Notes: generated by a model from the letters alone, not told the origin. DNA of 64,000 bases from Chitinophagaceae bacterium LGM1 (GCA_018604165.1 CP075895.1:620001-684000), one strand, 5' to 3'. Positions 8,155-15,502 are shown, counted from the stretch's first letter. A program made the numbers and translations.

Positions 8155-9960
8155 TTACATCTTCTCAGGCAATGCAATACCCAATAGCTTCAAGGCATGG
8201 CGCATGGTTTGTGCGGTCATTATAATCAGCATCAGGCGCAGTTGTTTTTTCTCTTCGTTCTCGGCTTTGCTAATGCTGTGCTCGTCGTAGAAAGAGTTGA
8301 ATTGTTGCGCCAACGCAAAGCAGTAATTACACAGCAGCGATGGGTTGTATTCCGTAGCAGCATTTTCCAACACGGCAGGGTATTGCTCCAGCGATACTGC
8401 CAGTTTCTTTTCGGCAGGGGCTATAGCTTGTGTCAGTGCGAATGAGGCAAACGTGTTACCATCGGGCAAGAGCGATAAGCCCTCTTTGCGCAGTATAGAG
8501 CAGATACGCGCGTGGGCGTATTGTATAAATGTAGCAGTAAACCCATGCAGGTCTATAGACTCCTTAGGGTCAAAAATCATTTTCTTTTTAGGGTCAACAC
8601 GCAACAGGTAAAATTTCAACGCACCCATACCGATGGTATAGTACAGCCTGTCTAATTCTTCCTGTGTAAAGCCGTCTGTTTTGCCTGCTTCTTCTGTTTG
8701 CTGGCGAGACATGCTAATCATCTCGTCCATCATATCATCGGCATCTACTACTGTACCCTCACGGCTCTTCATACGTCCGCTGGGTAGCTCTACCATGCCG
8801 TAAGACAAGTGATAGATACCATCCGCACAAGGTTCGCCGAGTTTTTGCAGTATCAGCTTCAGCACCTGCATGTGGTAGTTCTGCTCATCGGCTATTACAT
8901 ATATAGACTGGTGCAGCCCATTGTGGTCGTTATACTTCAGTTGTGCCGTGCCGAGGTCTTGCGTCATGTACACAGACGTACCATCGCTACGCAGCAGCAG
9001 TTTCTGGTCGAGTCCGTCAGCCGTCAGGTCTATCCACACACTACCATCTTCTTTTTTAAACAGTACGCCTTTGCCCAAACCCTCTTCAACCAATGTTTTA
9101 CCCAGCAGGTAGGTACTGCTCTCGTAGTACATCTTGTCAAAATCTACCCCAAGGCGTTTATAGCTTTCACTGAAGCCATCATACACCCAGCCATTCATGG
9201 TTTCCCAAAGGCTGTACACTTCCTTATCGCCTGCTTCCCATTTGCGCAACAGGTCTTGCGCTTCTTTCATGATGGGGGCTTCTTTTTCGGCAGTAGCTTC
9301 TGCCATACCACCCTCTACCAGTTGTTTTATCTCTGCTTTGTAGATGTCGTTAAACTTCACATAATAATCACCTACCAGATGGTCGCCCTTGATGCCTGTG
9401 CTTTGCGGTGTAGCTCCGTTGGCATAGCGCATCCATGCTATCATAGACTTGCAAATGTGTATGCCACGGTCGTTTATCAGGTTGGCTTTTATCACATCAT
9501 AGCCATTGGCTTTCAGTACATCGGCCATAGCATAGCCGAGGAATATATTGCGCAGATGCCCGAAGTGAAGTGGTTTATTGGTATTAGGCGATGAGTATTC
9601 TACCATCACTTTTTTGCCATTCTTTGGTTTTTCGCCAAAGCTGGTGTTATTATATTCTTTGGTAAGGAAAGATGCCCAATAGCTATCCTGCACCGTCAGG
9701 TTGAGGAAACCACTAACGATGGCATAAGACGTAAACAAATCGCCATGATTTGCAACGAGGTAATCGCCCAGTTGTTTACCCAATTCATCAGGTTTTTGTC
9801 GCAGCAGCTTTACAAACGGAAATAACACAACCGTATAATCACCCGTAAATTCAGGTTTTGTCTGGTTGACGGTTATCATAGAAGCCTGTATATCAGCTTC
9901 AGGGAATATGTTCTTGAGTGCCTTAAAGGCAATATCTTTTATTTGTGCTGCTATCGTCAT
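8155..9960 (-). CDS. argS: Arginyl-tRNA synthetase
   Basis: ArgRS, 601 residues, charges tRNA-Arg with arginine in the cytoplasm. An N-terminal additional domain (about 1-110) precedes the class I catalytic core. The HIGH-like signature is SSPNTNKPLHFGHLRN at about residue 125, and the KMSKS-equivalent loop is GRMKSREGTVVDADDMM. The C-terminal anticodon-binding DALR-like domain (about 470-601) contains the expected QYAHARICSIL. The ATG at 9960 is preceded by a TAGCTTTG -7-like element (9987-9994). The gene is divergent from rpsO. Confidence 0.97.
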   Translation of the reverse strand: MTIAAQIKDIAFKALKNIFPEADIQASMITVNQTKPEFTGDYTVVLFPFVKLLRQKPDELGKQLGDYLVANHGDLFTSYAIVSGFLNLTVQDSYWASFLTKEYNNTSFGEKPKNGKKVMVEYSSPNTNKPLHFGHLRNIFLGYAMADVLKANGYDVIKANLINDRGIHICKSMIAWMRYANGATPQSTGIKGDHLVGDYYVKFNDIYKAEIKQLVEGGMAEATAEKEAPIMKEAQDLLRKWEAGDKEVYSLWETMNGWVYDGFSESYKRLGVDFDKMYYESSTYLLGKTLVEEGLGKGVLFKKEDGSVWIDLTADGLDQKLLLRSDGTSVYMTQDLGTAQLKYNDHNGLHQSIYVIADEQNYHMQVLKLILQKLGEPCADGIYHLSYGMVELPSGRMKSREGTVVDADDMMDEMISMSRQQTEEAGKTDGFTQEELDRLYYTIGMGALKFYLLRVDPKKKMIFDPKESIDLHGFTATFIQYAHARICSILRKEGLSLLPDGNTFASFALTQAIAPAEKKLAVSLEQYPAVLENAATEYNPSLLCNYCFALAQQFNSFYDEHSISKAENEEKKQLRLMLIIMTAQTMRHALKLLGIALPEKM

Positions 9961-9986
9961 TGGTAAGTGCTGTAGAAATAAGGCTG

Positions 9987-9994
9987 CAAAGCTA
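9987..9994 (-). promoter_or_regulatory. Bacteroidota-type -7 element for argS
   Basis: Read on the minus strand this is TAGCTTTG, an exact TAnnTTTG match 27-34 bases upstream of the argS ATG. No clear -33 TTTG is found at the usual distance, so the call rests on the -7 box only. Confidence 0.45.
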
Positions 9995-10091
9995 AGATTT
10001 GGTAGGATTATTACTGTAAAATCAATATTGATTATGATAATTTAAATATTAATTCATCTTTTACAAATCGCCAATCATAAATAAAAATTAC

Positions 10092-10099
10092 TATCTTTG
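10092..10099 (+). promoter_or_regulatory. Bacteroidota-type -7 element for rpsO
   Basis: TATCTTTG matches TAnnTTTG exactly and lies 42 bases before the chosen rpsO start, leaving a leader of about 35 bases. The -33 region is weak. Confidence 0.6.
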
Positions 10100-10140
10100 C
10101 CGTCCGAAAAAGTGTCGTTATATATAAAATTTTGATGCAA

Positions 10141-10413
10141 ATGTCTCATTTAAGCGCTGAAAAAAAGGCAAACATTTTTAAAACATTTGGTGGAAGCGAA
10201 AAGAACACAGGTTCTATCGAGGCTCAGGTAGCTACGCTGACAGAGCGTATTAACCATATTTCTACTCACCTGAAGACTAACAAAAAAGATTTCTCAAGCC
10301 AGCGTGGTTTGATGGTAATGGTAGGTCAGCGCAAGCGCCTGCTCCAATACATGAGCCGCACTAATCTTACAGGTTACCGTGCTTTGATTGAAAAGCTGGG
10401 TCTCCGCAAGTAA
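10141..10413 (+). CDS. rpsO: 30S ribosomal protein S15
   Basis: S15 binds the central domain of 16S rRNA early in 30S assembly. The sequence carries the family's GSIEAQVATLTERINHIS and the C-terminal QRKRLLQYMSR plus YRALIEKLGLRK. I chose the ATG at 10141 (MSHLSAEKK, 90 residues) because it gives the usual length of about 89 and aligns with the typical bacterial start; in-frame ATG (10135) and TTG (10132) just upstream are possible. A hairpin with a T-tract separates it from pnp, mirroring the rpsO-pnp order of many bacteria. Confidence 0.96.
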   Translation: MSHLSAEKKANIFKTFGGSEKNTGSIEAQVATLTERINHISTHLKTNKKDFSSQRGLMVMVGQRKRLLQYMSRTNLTGYRALIEKLGLRK

Positions 10414-10425
10414 TATCTCTTTATG

Positions 10426-10459
10426 CTATTCCCGACCCGGTGGTTGGGAATAGTTTTTT
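10426..10459 (+). terminator. Hairpin terminator/attenuator between rpsO and pnp
   Basis: CTATTCCC (10426-10433) pairs with GGGAATAG (10446-10453). Four further pairs, one G-U, close a 4-base loop, and six T residues follow. As pnp starts only 24 bases later, the hairpin may end rpsO transcripts, attenuate read-through into pnp, or serve as a processing site. Confidence 0.75.
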
Positions 10460-10482
10460 ATGTACACATCTAATTTTTCTTT

Positions 10483-12876
10483 ATGATTCCAAAGCCCATT
10501 TCCGTGTCCTTTAAGTTGGACGACGGTCGTGAGATAAGCATAGAAACAGGTAAAATGGCTCGTCAGGCCGATGGTTCGGTTGTAGTACGCATGGGTAATG
10601 CCATGCTGTTGGCTACTGTTGTAGCTGCACAAAAGCCCAAGCCCGGTCAATCTTTTTTCCCGTTAACTGTTGACTACCAGGAAAAGTTTGCATCTGCAGG
10701 CCGCATACCGGGTTCTTTCTTCAAACGCGAAGGCCGCCTGAGCGATTATGAAATATTGATTTCTCGTTTGATAGACCGCGCGTTGCGCCCCTTGTTTCCA
10801 GACGATTATCTGTGCGAAGTGCAGGTACTGGTAACACTCATATCGAGCGACCCTGAAGTAATGCCTGATTCTTTGGCATGTTTGGCTGCATCTGCCGCAA
10901 TAGCGGTATCTGATGTGCCTATACAGGAAGTAATATCTGAAGTACGTGTTGCCCGCATCAATGGCGAATACGTTATCAACCCATATCGTAGCCAGTTAGC
11001 TAACGCTGATATGGACTTCATCATCGCCGCTACCGAAAAGAACATCATGATGGTAGAGGGCGAATCGAAAGAATGTCAGGAAGCCGATGTAGTAAAAGCT
11101 ATTGAACTGGGACACGCTGCCATCCGTGCGCAAATAAAAGCACAGGAGCAACTACGCGACCTGAAAGGCGTAACAGGCAAACGTGCATACGATAAGCCAT
11201 ATACTAACCCTGAATTGGCTGCACATATAGCTACACAGGTATCGGCAGATATACTGAAAGTAGCCAAGAGTGCACTGGGCAAGCACGAGCGTAGCGATGC
11301 TTTCAAAGCCATCCGCGAGGCTTTTGATGCTACACTGGTAGTCAACGAAGATGGTACGACTACAGTACCCGGCTTTGCAACACCGGTAAAGGCAGAAGAC
11401 CTTGCACTGCTGGGTGATATCTTCCACGATTTGGAAAAAGAAATCATCCGCAATATGATGCTCGACGAGCGTACGCGCCTCGATGGCCGTAAGCTGGACG
11501 AAGTACGTGTGCTGACACTGGAAACAGATTTGCTGCCATCACCACACGGCTCTGCACTCTTTACCCGTGGCGAAACACAATCATTAACCACCGTAACATT
11601 AGGTACTAAAGAAGATGAACTGCTGATAGAAAGCGCAGCAACATCAGACTATACCAAATTCATACTGCACTACAACTTCCCGCCGTTTTCTACAGGTGAA
11701 ACAAAACCTATGCGCGGCCCCGGCCGTCGTGAGGTAGGACACGGTAACCTTGCAAAACGCTCACTGGCACAGATGATGCCCGCAGGCGAAGCATGGCCTT
11801 ATACAACACGTGTAGTGTCAGACATTCTGGAGTCGAACGGTTCATCGTCTATGGCTACAGTATGTGCAGGCTCTATGGCACTGATGGATGCGGGTGTACC
11901 TATACCAAAACACGTAAGTGGTGTGGCTATGGGCCTTATATCGGGTACAAACAGCAGGTTTGCTATCCTTACAGATATATTGGGCGACGAAGACCATCTG
12001 GGTGATATGGACTTTAAAGTAACAGGTACGCGCGATGGTATCTGCGGCATACAGATGGATATTAAAGTGGATGGCCTGAGCATGGATATTATGATGCAGG
12101 CACTGGAGCAGGCACGCCGCGGGCGTTTGCACATACTGGATGCCATGTATGAATGTATCCCTGCTGCACGTGCAGAGTTGAAACCACATGCACCACGCAT
12201 AGAGCAGATAAACATAGACCGCGAGTTTATAGGTGCGGTGATAGGCCCGGGTGGTAAAATCATCCAAGAGATACAACGTGAAACGGGTACTACCATATCT
12301 ATAGAAGAAATAAACGACCGTGGAGAGGTAAAAATATTCTCTGCCAATAAAGAGGGTATTGACAAAGCACTTAGCTGGATAAAAGGCATCGTAGCGATAC
12401 CCGAAGTAGGCGAAACCTACGAGGGTGTAGTGAAAGGCATACAGACGTTTGGTGCGTTTGTAGAGTTTATGCCGGGCAAGCAAGGTTTGCTGCATATATC
12501 TGAAGTAAGCTGGAGCCGCCTTGATAGCCTTGAGGGTGTAATGAAAGAAGGCGATAAAGTGAAGATAAAGCTGATAGGTACTGACCCTAAAACGGGCAAA
12601 CTGCGCCTGAGCCGCAAAGCACTGATGCCTAAGCCAGAGGGGTATGTTGAACCCGAAAAGCGTGAGCGTAGCGACCGTGGTGATAGGAACGACCGTGGTG
12701 GCGACCGTGGCCCGCGCCGTGACGACCGCCGTGGTGGTGGCGACCGCCGCAACGAAAACCGTGGCCCACGCGAAGACCGCCCGCGCCGCGAACACAGCAA
12801 CGGTGGCGAGCAACCTGCACAACCACAACAAGAACCACAACAGCCTGCTGCCGACGATGCAGACCTTGCACTGTAA
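10483..12876 (+). CDS. pnp: Polyribonucleotide nucleotidyltransferase (PNPase) with Arg/Gly-rich tail
   Basis: PNPase degrades RNA 3'-to-5' phosphorolytically. Order in the 797-residue chain: first RNase PH-like domain (about 10-150), helical linker, catalytic second RNase PH domain (about 325-550, with GSALFTRGETQ and DILGDEDHLGDMDFKVTG), KH domain (REFIGAVIGPGGKIIQEI) and S1 domain (YEGVVKGIQTFGAFVEF to RLSRKAL). After S1, residues from about 720 form a low-complexity tail of repeated RGD/DRG/RRDD units, then a Gln/Pro stretch and an acidic end (DDADLAL). The core is about 715 residues, so the tail adds roughly 75. It probably adds RNA affinity or partner binding; that is inference. Confidence 0.97.
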   Translation: MIPKPISVSFKLDDGREISIETGKMARQADGSVVVRMGNAMLLATVVAAQKPKPGQSFFPLTVDYQEKFASAGRIPGSFFKREGRLSDYEILISRLIDRALRPLFPDDYLCEVQVLVTLISSDPEVMPDSLACLAASAAIAVSDVPIQEVISEVRVARINGEYVINPYRSQLANADMDFIIAATEKNIMMVEGESKECQEADVVKAIELGHAAIRAQIKAQEQLRDLKGVTGKRAYDKPYTNPELAAHIATQVSADILKVAKSALGKHERSDAFKAIREAFDATLVVNEDGTTTVPGFATPVKAEDLALLGDIFHDLEKEIIRNMMLDERTRLDGRKLDEVRVLTLETDLLPSPHGSALFTRGETQSLTTVTLGTKEDELLIESAATSDYTKFILHYNFPPFSTGETKPMRGPGRREVGHGNLAKRSLAQMMPAGEAWPYTTRVVSDILESNGSSSMATVCAGSMALMDAGVPIPKHVSGVAMGLISGTNSRFAILTDILGDEDHLGDMDFKVTGTRDGICGIQMDIKVDGLSMDIMMQALEQARRGRLHILDAMYECIPAARAELKPHAPRIEQINIDREFIGAVIGPGGKIIQEIQRETGTTISIEEINDRGEVKIFSANKEGIDKALSWIKGIVAIPEVGETYEGVVKGIQTFGAFVEFMPGKQGLLHISEVSWSRLDSLEGVMKEGDKVKIKLIGTDPKTGKLRLSRKALMPKPEGYVEPEKRERSDRGDRNDRGGDRGPRRDDRRGGGDRRNENRGPREDRPRREHSNGGEQPAQPQQEPQQPAADDADLAL

Positions 12877-12901
12877 GCACACACAGGTATGTATGATAAT
12901 G

Positions 12902-12936
12902 AAAAGCCCCACGTATTGCGTGGGGCTTTTTTGTTT
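12902..12936 (+). terminator. Terminator after pnp
   Basis: A perfect 12-bp stem (12902-12913 with 12919-12930, arm AAAAGCCCCACG) with a TATTG loop and continuing T-rich sequence. It is A-rich on the 5' side, so it could also serve the convergent gene ending at 12941. Confidence 0.92.
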
Positions 12937-12940
12937 TGTA

Positions 12941-13594
12941 TTATGCTATTTTCTTTTTACTTCGCAATTCAAGAGTTGTAATAGCATCTGATTGAAAAAC
13001 TTTTGCAATGCCTTTTAAACTACCAATTTGAAATACAATAGGCTCAATAGTTTTGTTTTCAACATAAAACCTAAATTCCTGCTGATACTGAAACTCTTTT
13101 GGTTTTTGAAATAGTGTGACTTTACCATTATATGTTTGTCTATCGTAGTATTCAACGAAATCATGACGAAATCTTAAATTTAATGATTTAAGTTTCTTTT
13201 CAATTAAATTCAAAAAAGCTTTATTGTCTTTTATCATAAGACAATGAGAACCAAATCTTAGATTTCTCTCGTCAAATTTATAATCTAAAGGATTAGGAAA
13301 CCCAAATGATGAAATACAATACAAGCTATAGATGTTTCCTACAACCTCTTTATATGATTCACGAAGTTCAAGGTGAACGAAATTGGCTTTAATATTTAGT
13401 TCTTTATTTTCAATTACTCCACCAGGTATATTCGTAATTTTTGAAATTCCCTCATATTTATCTCCTCGAAGTTCGTTGTCTTCTAATATTCTGAAGTATT
13501 GTATTGGGTTAATATAAATTGTACCATTTTTATATAAATCCATAATATGCTCTTCTTGACCAAATTTTAAGAACATTTGAATGTAATGTGTCAT
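12941..13594 (-). CDS. AT-rich orphan gene of unknown function
   Basis: A 217-residue cytoplasmic-looking protein, no signal peptide or membrane helix. The N-terminus reads FLKFGQEEHIMDLYKNGTIYINPIQYFR and then GDKYEGI; the C-terminal third has KEFQYQQEFRFYVENK. This N-terminal 'small, basic, Y-F-R ... R-G-D-x-Y-E-G' layout with a later QxEFRF element loosely recalls DUF2971-like proteins, but I cannot assign it. The gene is visibly richer in A/T and in AAA/TTT codons than its neighbours, and it sits beside the RAYT/REP repeats, so recent horizontal gain is likely. A toxin or defence role is possible but unsupported. Confidence 0.65.
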   Translation of the reverse strand: MTHYIQMFLKFGQEEHIMDLYKNGTIYINPIQYFRILEDNELRGDKYEGISKITNIPGGVIENKELNIKANFVHLELRESYKEVVGNIYSLYCISSFGFPNPLDYKFDERNLRFGSHCLMIKDNKAFLNLIEKKLKSLNLRFRHDFVEYYDRQTYNGKVTLFQKPKEFQYQQEFRFYVENKTIEPIVFQIGSLKGIAKVFQSDAITTLELRSKKKIA

Positions 13595-13650
13595 GTTTTT
13601 TGTTTATATAAAAATACGAAATAAATTAATCTGATTGAGTACTCCTCTGG

Positions 13651-13670
13651 TTCAAGCGTCCTTGCTTGAG
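13651..13670 (+). repeat. REP palindrome, copy A (imperfect)
   Basis: TCAAGC (13652-13657) and GCTTGA (13664-13669) form the stem around GTCCTT. It is preceded by CTCCTCTGG, an element shared with copy B. It matches copy B except for one loop-side base and the stem end. Confidence 0.75.
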
Positions 13671-13708
13671 CTCGTTTCTAACGAGGACATAACCACTCAT
13701 TTCGCGAG

Positions 13709-13739
13709 GTTGCTTCGCTATCACTCGCAAAGACGGTGT
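13709..13739 (+). repeat. 31-bp direct repeat, left copy
   Basis: This copy and the one at 14679-14709 agree at 30 of 31 positions; the core is GCTATCACTCGCAAAGACGG. They are in direct orientation, 970 bases apart, and enclose the RAYT gene with copies B-E of the REP set. The core resembles widely scattered intergenic repeats of Bacteroidota. Confidence 0.8.
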
Positions 13740-13795
13740 GGAGTAGAATTGTTTAGATTGGCAGCACAGTAGTAATGAGGTTTAATCAGCAGGCA

Positions 13796-13824
13796 CCAGC
13801 GACCTTTCTGTCATTGGTCGGTGG
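13796..13824. repeat. Imperfect hairpin downstream of the RAYT gene
   Basis: CCAGCGACC (13796-13804) faces GGTCGGTGG (13816-13824) with one mismatch in nine pairs and an 11-base loop. No T-tract follows on either strand, so it is not an ordinary terminator. Confidence 0.5.
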
Positions 13825-13854
13825 CGGCTTTCTTTGTTTTACTTTCTCCTCTGT

Positions 13855-13874
13855 TTCAAGCGTCCTCGCTTGAA
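13855..13874 (+). repeat. REP palindrome, copy B (perfect 8-bp stem)
   Basis: TTCAAGCG, loop TCCT, CGCTTGAA. It is preceded by CTCCTCTGT as in copy A. On the minus strand it contains the last codons and the TGA stop of the RAYT gene. Confidence 0.85.
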
Positions 13875-14413
13875 CCCATAACACCGCCACGCAACACATA
13901 CGGGTTCTGTAAATGAGCACTGCTGTATAAATACATTCCCGGTTCAGGAACCAAGCCTGCCCTCACTGGGTTCAAATGTATATACGCTGTTTTTTGTTGT
14001 ATGATATCAGTATAGTGCATAGGCAAGCACGTAGGATGGCTGCCGTTTTGCCATATTTGGAAGTCTTTATTCAGTTCATTGTTTTCACCATGTGCATTAA
14101 ATATTTGCAGCATCCAATCCCTTCTGCTTTCACGTTCATTTTCAGCTATCAGTTTGTACAGTCCTTTGCTTGTATAGGATTTAAAATCTCTTAACCAATC
14201 ACTCATACTCATGCCTTTTTTTCTTCTCGCCAATAAATGGATGTGATTGGACATGATAACATATTCAAACACTTCGAGGCCTTTGTTTTTATTACAATAC
14301 ACAAGGTTGTCAATAATATATTCTTTGTATTCGGGTCTTGTAAAAATATCTACCCAGCCTACAATTGTCAGTGTCAGAAAGTATAATTCATCAGATGTTG
14401 CAGTGCGGCGCAT
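13856..14413 (-). CDS. REP-associated tyrosine transposase (RAYT, IS200/Y1 superfamily)
   Basis: A 185-residue HUH single-strand transposase-like protein. The HUH pair is His57/His59 in SNHIHLL, and the likely nucleophile is Tyr144 in AYIHLNPVRAGLV, a segment diagnostic of RAYTs. RAYTs differ from mobile IS200/IS605 enzymes in being single-copy domesticated genes that cleave REP hairpins and flank themselves with them. Both ends here are bordered by REP palindromes in inverted orientation. The start is ATG at 14413, 22 bases from REP copy C; the last codons (SSEDA-stop) fall inside REP copy B. The frame is intact, so the protein may be active. Confidence 0.88.
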   Translation of the reverse strand: MRRTATSDELYFLTLTIVGWVDIFTRPEYKEYIIDNLVYCNKNKGLEVFEYVIMSNHIHLLARRKKGMSMSDWLRDFKSYTSKGLYKLIAENERESRRDWMLQIFNAHGENNELNKDFQIWQNGSHPTCLPMHYTDIIQQKTAYIHLNPVRAGLVPEPGMYLYSSAHLQNPYVLRGGVMGSSEDA

Positions 14414-14434
14414 AGGTTAAAGATAATAATTAGC

Positions 14435-14456
14435 GTTCAAGCGAGGACGCTTGAAC
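14435..14456 (-). repeat. REP palindrome, copy C (perfect 9-bp stem)
   Basis: GTTCAAGCG, loop AGGA, CGCTTGAAC. The loop is the reverse complement of that in copies A and B, so this copy is inverted relative to them. It lies in the promoter region of the RAYT gene. Confidence 0.85.
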
Positions 14457-14460
14457 AAGA

Positions 14461-14477
14461 TTGCGAGGATGCTCGAA
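14461..14477 (-). repeat. Degenerate REP, copy D
   Basis: TTGCGAGGATGCTCGAA agrees with the REP core at 13 of 17 positions and lies between copies C and E. It is probably a decayed copy. Confidence 0.5.
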
Positions 14478-14485
14478 TAGTGGTT

Positions 14486-14505
14486 TTCAAGCGAGGACGC
14501 TTGAA
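14486..14505 (-). repeat. REP palindrome, copy E (perfect 8-bp stem)
   Basis: TTCAAGCG, loop AGGA, CGCTTGAA, followed by ACAGGAG, the reverse complement of the CTCCT flank of copies A and B. Same orientation as copy C. Confidence 0.85.
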
Positions 14506-14623
14506 CAGGAGTGAAAGAAAGGAAGCGCAGGCAGGGAGTGTGGCAAAAGGCTCGTGGTGGGTAATTCACAGCACGAGTAGAACATACCCCTGTCACCACT
14601 ACGCTACTCTTCGTGGCGACATC

Positions 14624-14640
14624 CCCTTTCAAAAGGGGAA
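14624..14640. repeat. Short palindromic remnant in the RAYT upstream gap
   Basis: CCCCTTT, then CA, then AAAGGGG forms a small hairpin in the 324-base gap between the RAYT gene and the glycosylase. Similar CCCCTTT/AAGGGG scraps occur after the LolC/E-like gene (about 8130-8150). Apart from REP copies C-E, this scrap and the 31-bp repeat, I see no gene in the gap. Confidence 0.4.
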
Positions 14641-14678
14641 TTAATAGAATCGCTCTCTCAATGGTGGAAATACACATT

Positions 14679-14709
14679 GTTGCTTTGCTATCACTCGCAA
14701 AGACGGTGT
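14679..14709 (+). repeat. 31-bp direct repeat, right copy
   Basis: Differs from the copy at 13709-13739 at a single position (GCTTT against GCTTC). See that entry. Confidence 0.8.
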
Positions 14710-14737
14710 AAAACACAAGTTTGCATATTTAACACTA

Positions 14738-15307
14738 TTACCGAAGCAAACCGTGTACTATTGTTTGTAGTTTCGGCACAACTGTTTCTTCAAACCACGG
14801 GTTCTTTTTTTGCCAGATGTTGTTTCGGGGAGATGGATGCACAAGGGGCAAATACTTGGGTAAAAACCGCTCGAAATCGGCTACATTTTTTGTTACACTA
14901 TCTGCCCCATCATTCAAATAGTATTGTTGTGCATACAGCCCTATCAATATGGTTAGTTGGATGTGTTGCATTTCGTTCAGCAATTTTTCGTGCCACAGTG
15001 GGGCGCATTCTTTTCTGGGTGGCAGGTCGCCAGATGTGCCTTTGCCCGGGTAGCAAAACCCCATAGGTACCAGCGCAAATAGCTCATCGTTATAAAACTG
15101 TTCTTTACTAACCCCCAGCCAACGCCTCAATTCATCACCGCTTTTATCGTCCCATGGTGTGCCTGTTTGCTGTACTTTAAGCCCCGGTGCCTGTCCTATA
15201 ATCATGATGGTAGACTTCGGGCTTGCCTGCAATATGGGTTTGGGGGCATTGGGCAAATATGCGCTGCATACTGTGCATGTCCGTATTTCTTTCAGCAAGT
15301 GGTGCAT
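14738..15307 (-). CDS. Uracil-DNA glycosylase family protein, probable Fe-S type
   Basis: A 189-residue base-excision repair glycosylase-like protein. The catalytic motif A is IIGQAPG and the C-terminal motif is HPSPRN, both typical of the uracil-DNA glycosylase superfamily. Four cysteines follow the family 4/5 pattern: CxxC near the N-terminus (CTVC) and a later C-x15-C pair (in FCYPG and KECAPLW), suggesting a 4Fe-4S cluster. I chose the ATG at 15307 (MHHLLKEIRTC); the frame is open 23 codons further upstream but that part looks non-coding. It is expected to remove uracil or deaminated bases from DNA; substrate range is inferred. Confidence 0.82.
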   Translation of the reverse strand: MHHLLKEIRTCTVCSAYLPNAPKPILQASPKSTIMIIGQAPGLKVQQTGTPWDDKSGDELRRWLGVSKEQFYNDELFALVPMGFCYPGKGTSGDLPPRKECAPLWHEKLLNEMQHIQLTILIGLYAQQYYLNDGADSVTKNVADFERFLPKYLPLVHPSPRNNIWQKKNPWFEETVVPKLQTIVHGLLR

Positions 15308-15502
15308 AACGCTATAAAGTACGGCAACGGTTTTGAAAAATAATGTCGTATAGGCGATAATTATGTTAGCACACATTCTCCCCCAAAATCCGTTAAAACC
15401 AAATATTTATATAAGCTATCGTTGAACATATATTTCGTTTTTTTGTTCTTAATCTTTACAAAAAATTGCCAAACCATTATTTATTCTTAAAACAATCTCA
15501 CA

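Noticed and set aside
8809-9594. Open frame of 261 codons antisense to argS
   Set aside because: Low-complexity and Cys/His/Tyr-rich, no recognisable domain, fully inside argS.
11842-12912. Long open frame antisense to pnp (about 356 codons)
   Set aside because: It is a shadow of the coding strand: residue composition (many Cys, His, Tyr) is abnormal and it runs opposite to a confidently identified gene.
13651-14709. CRISPR array
   Set aside because: The palindromes are few, irregularly spaced, in two orientations, and there is no cas gene. They fit REP elements.
14417-14716. Open frame of about 99 codons over the REP copies upstream of the RAYT gene
   Set aside because: It is formed by repeat sequence, has no protein-like pattern, and its start is within the 31-bp repeat area.
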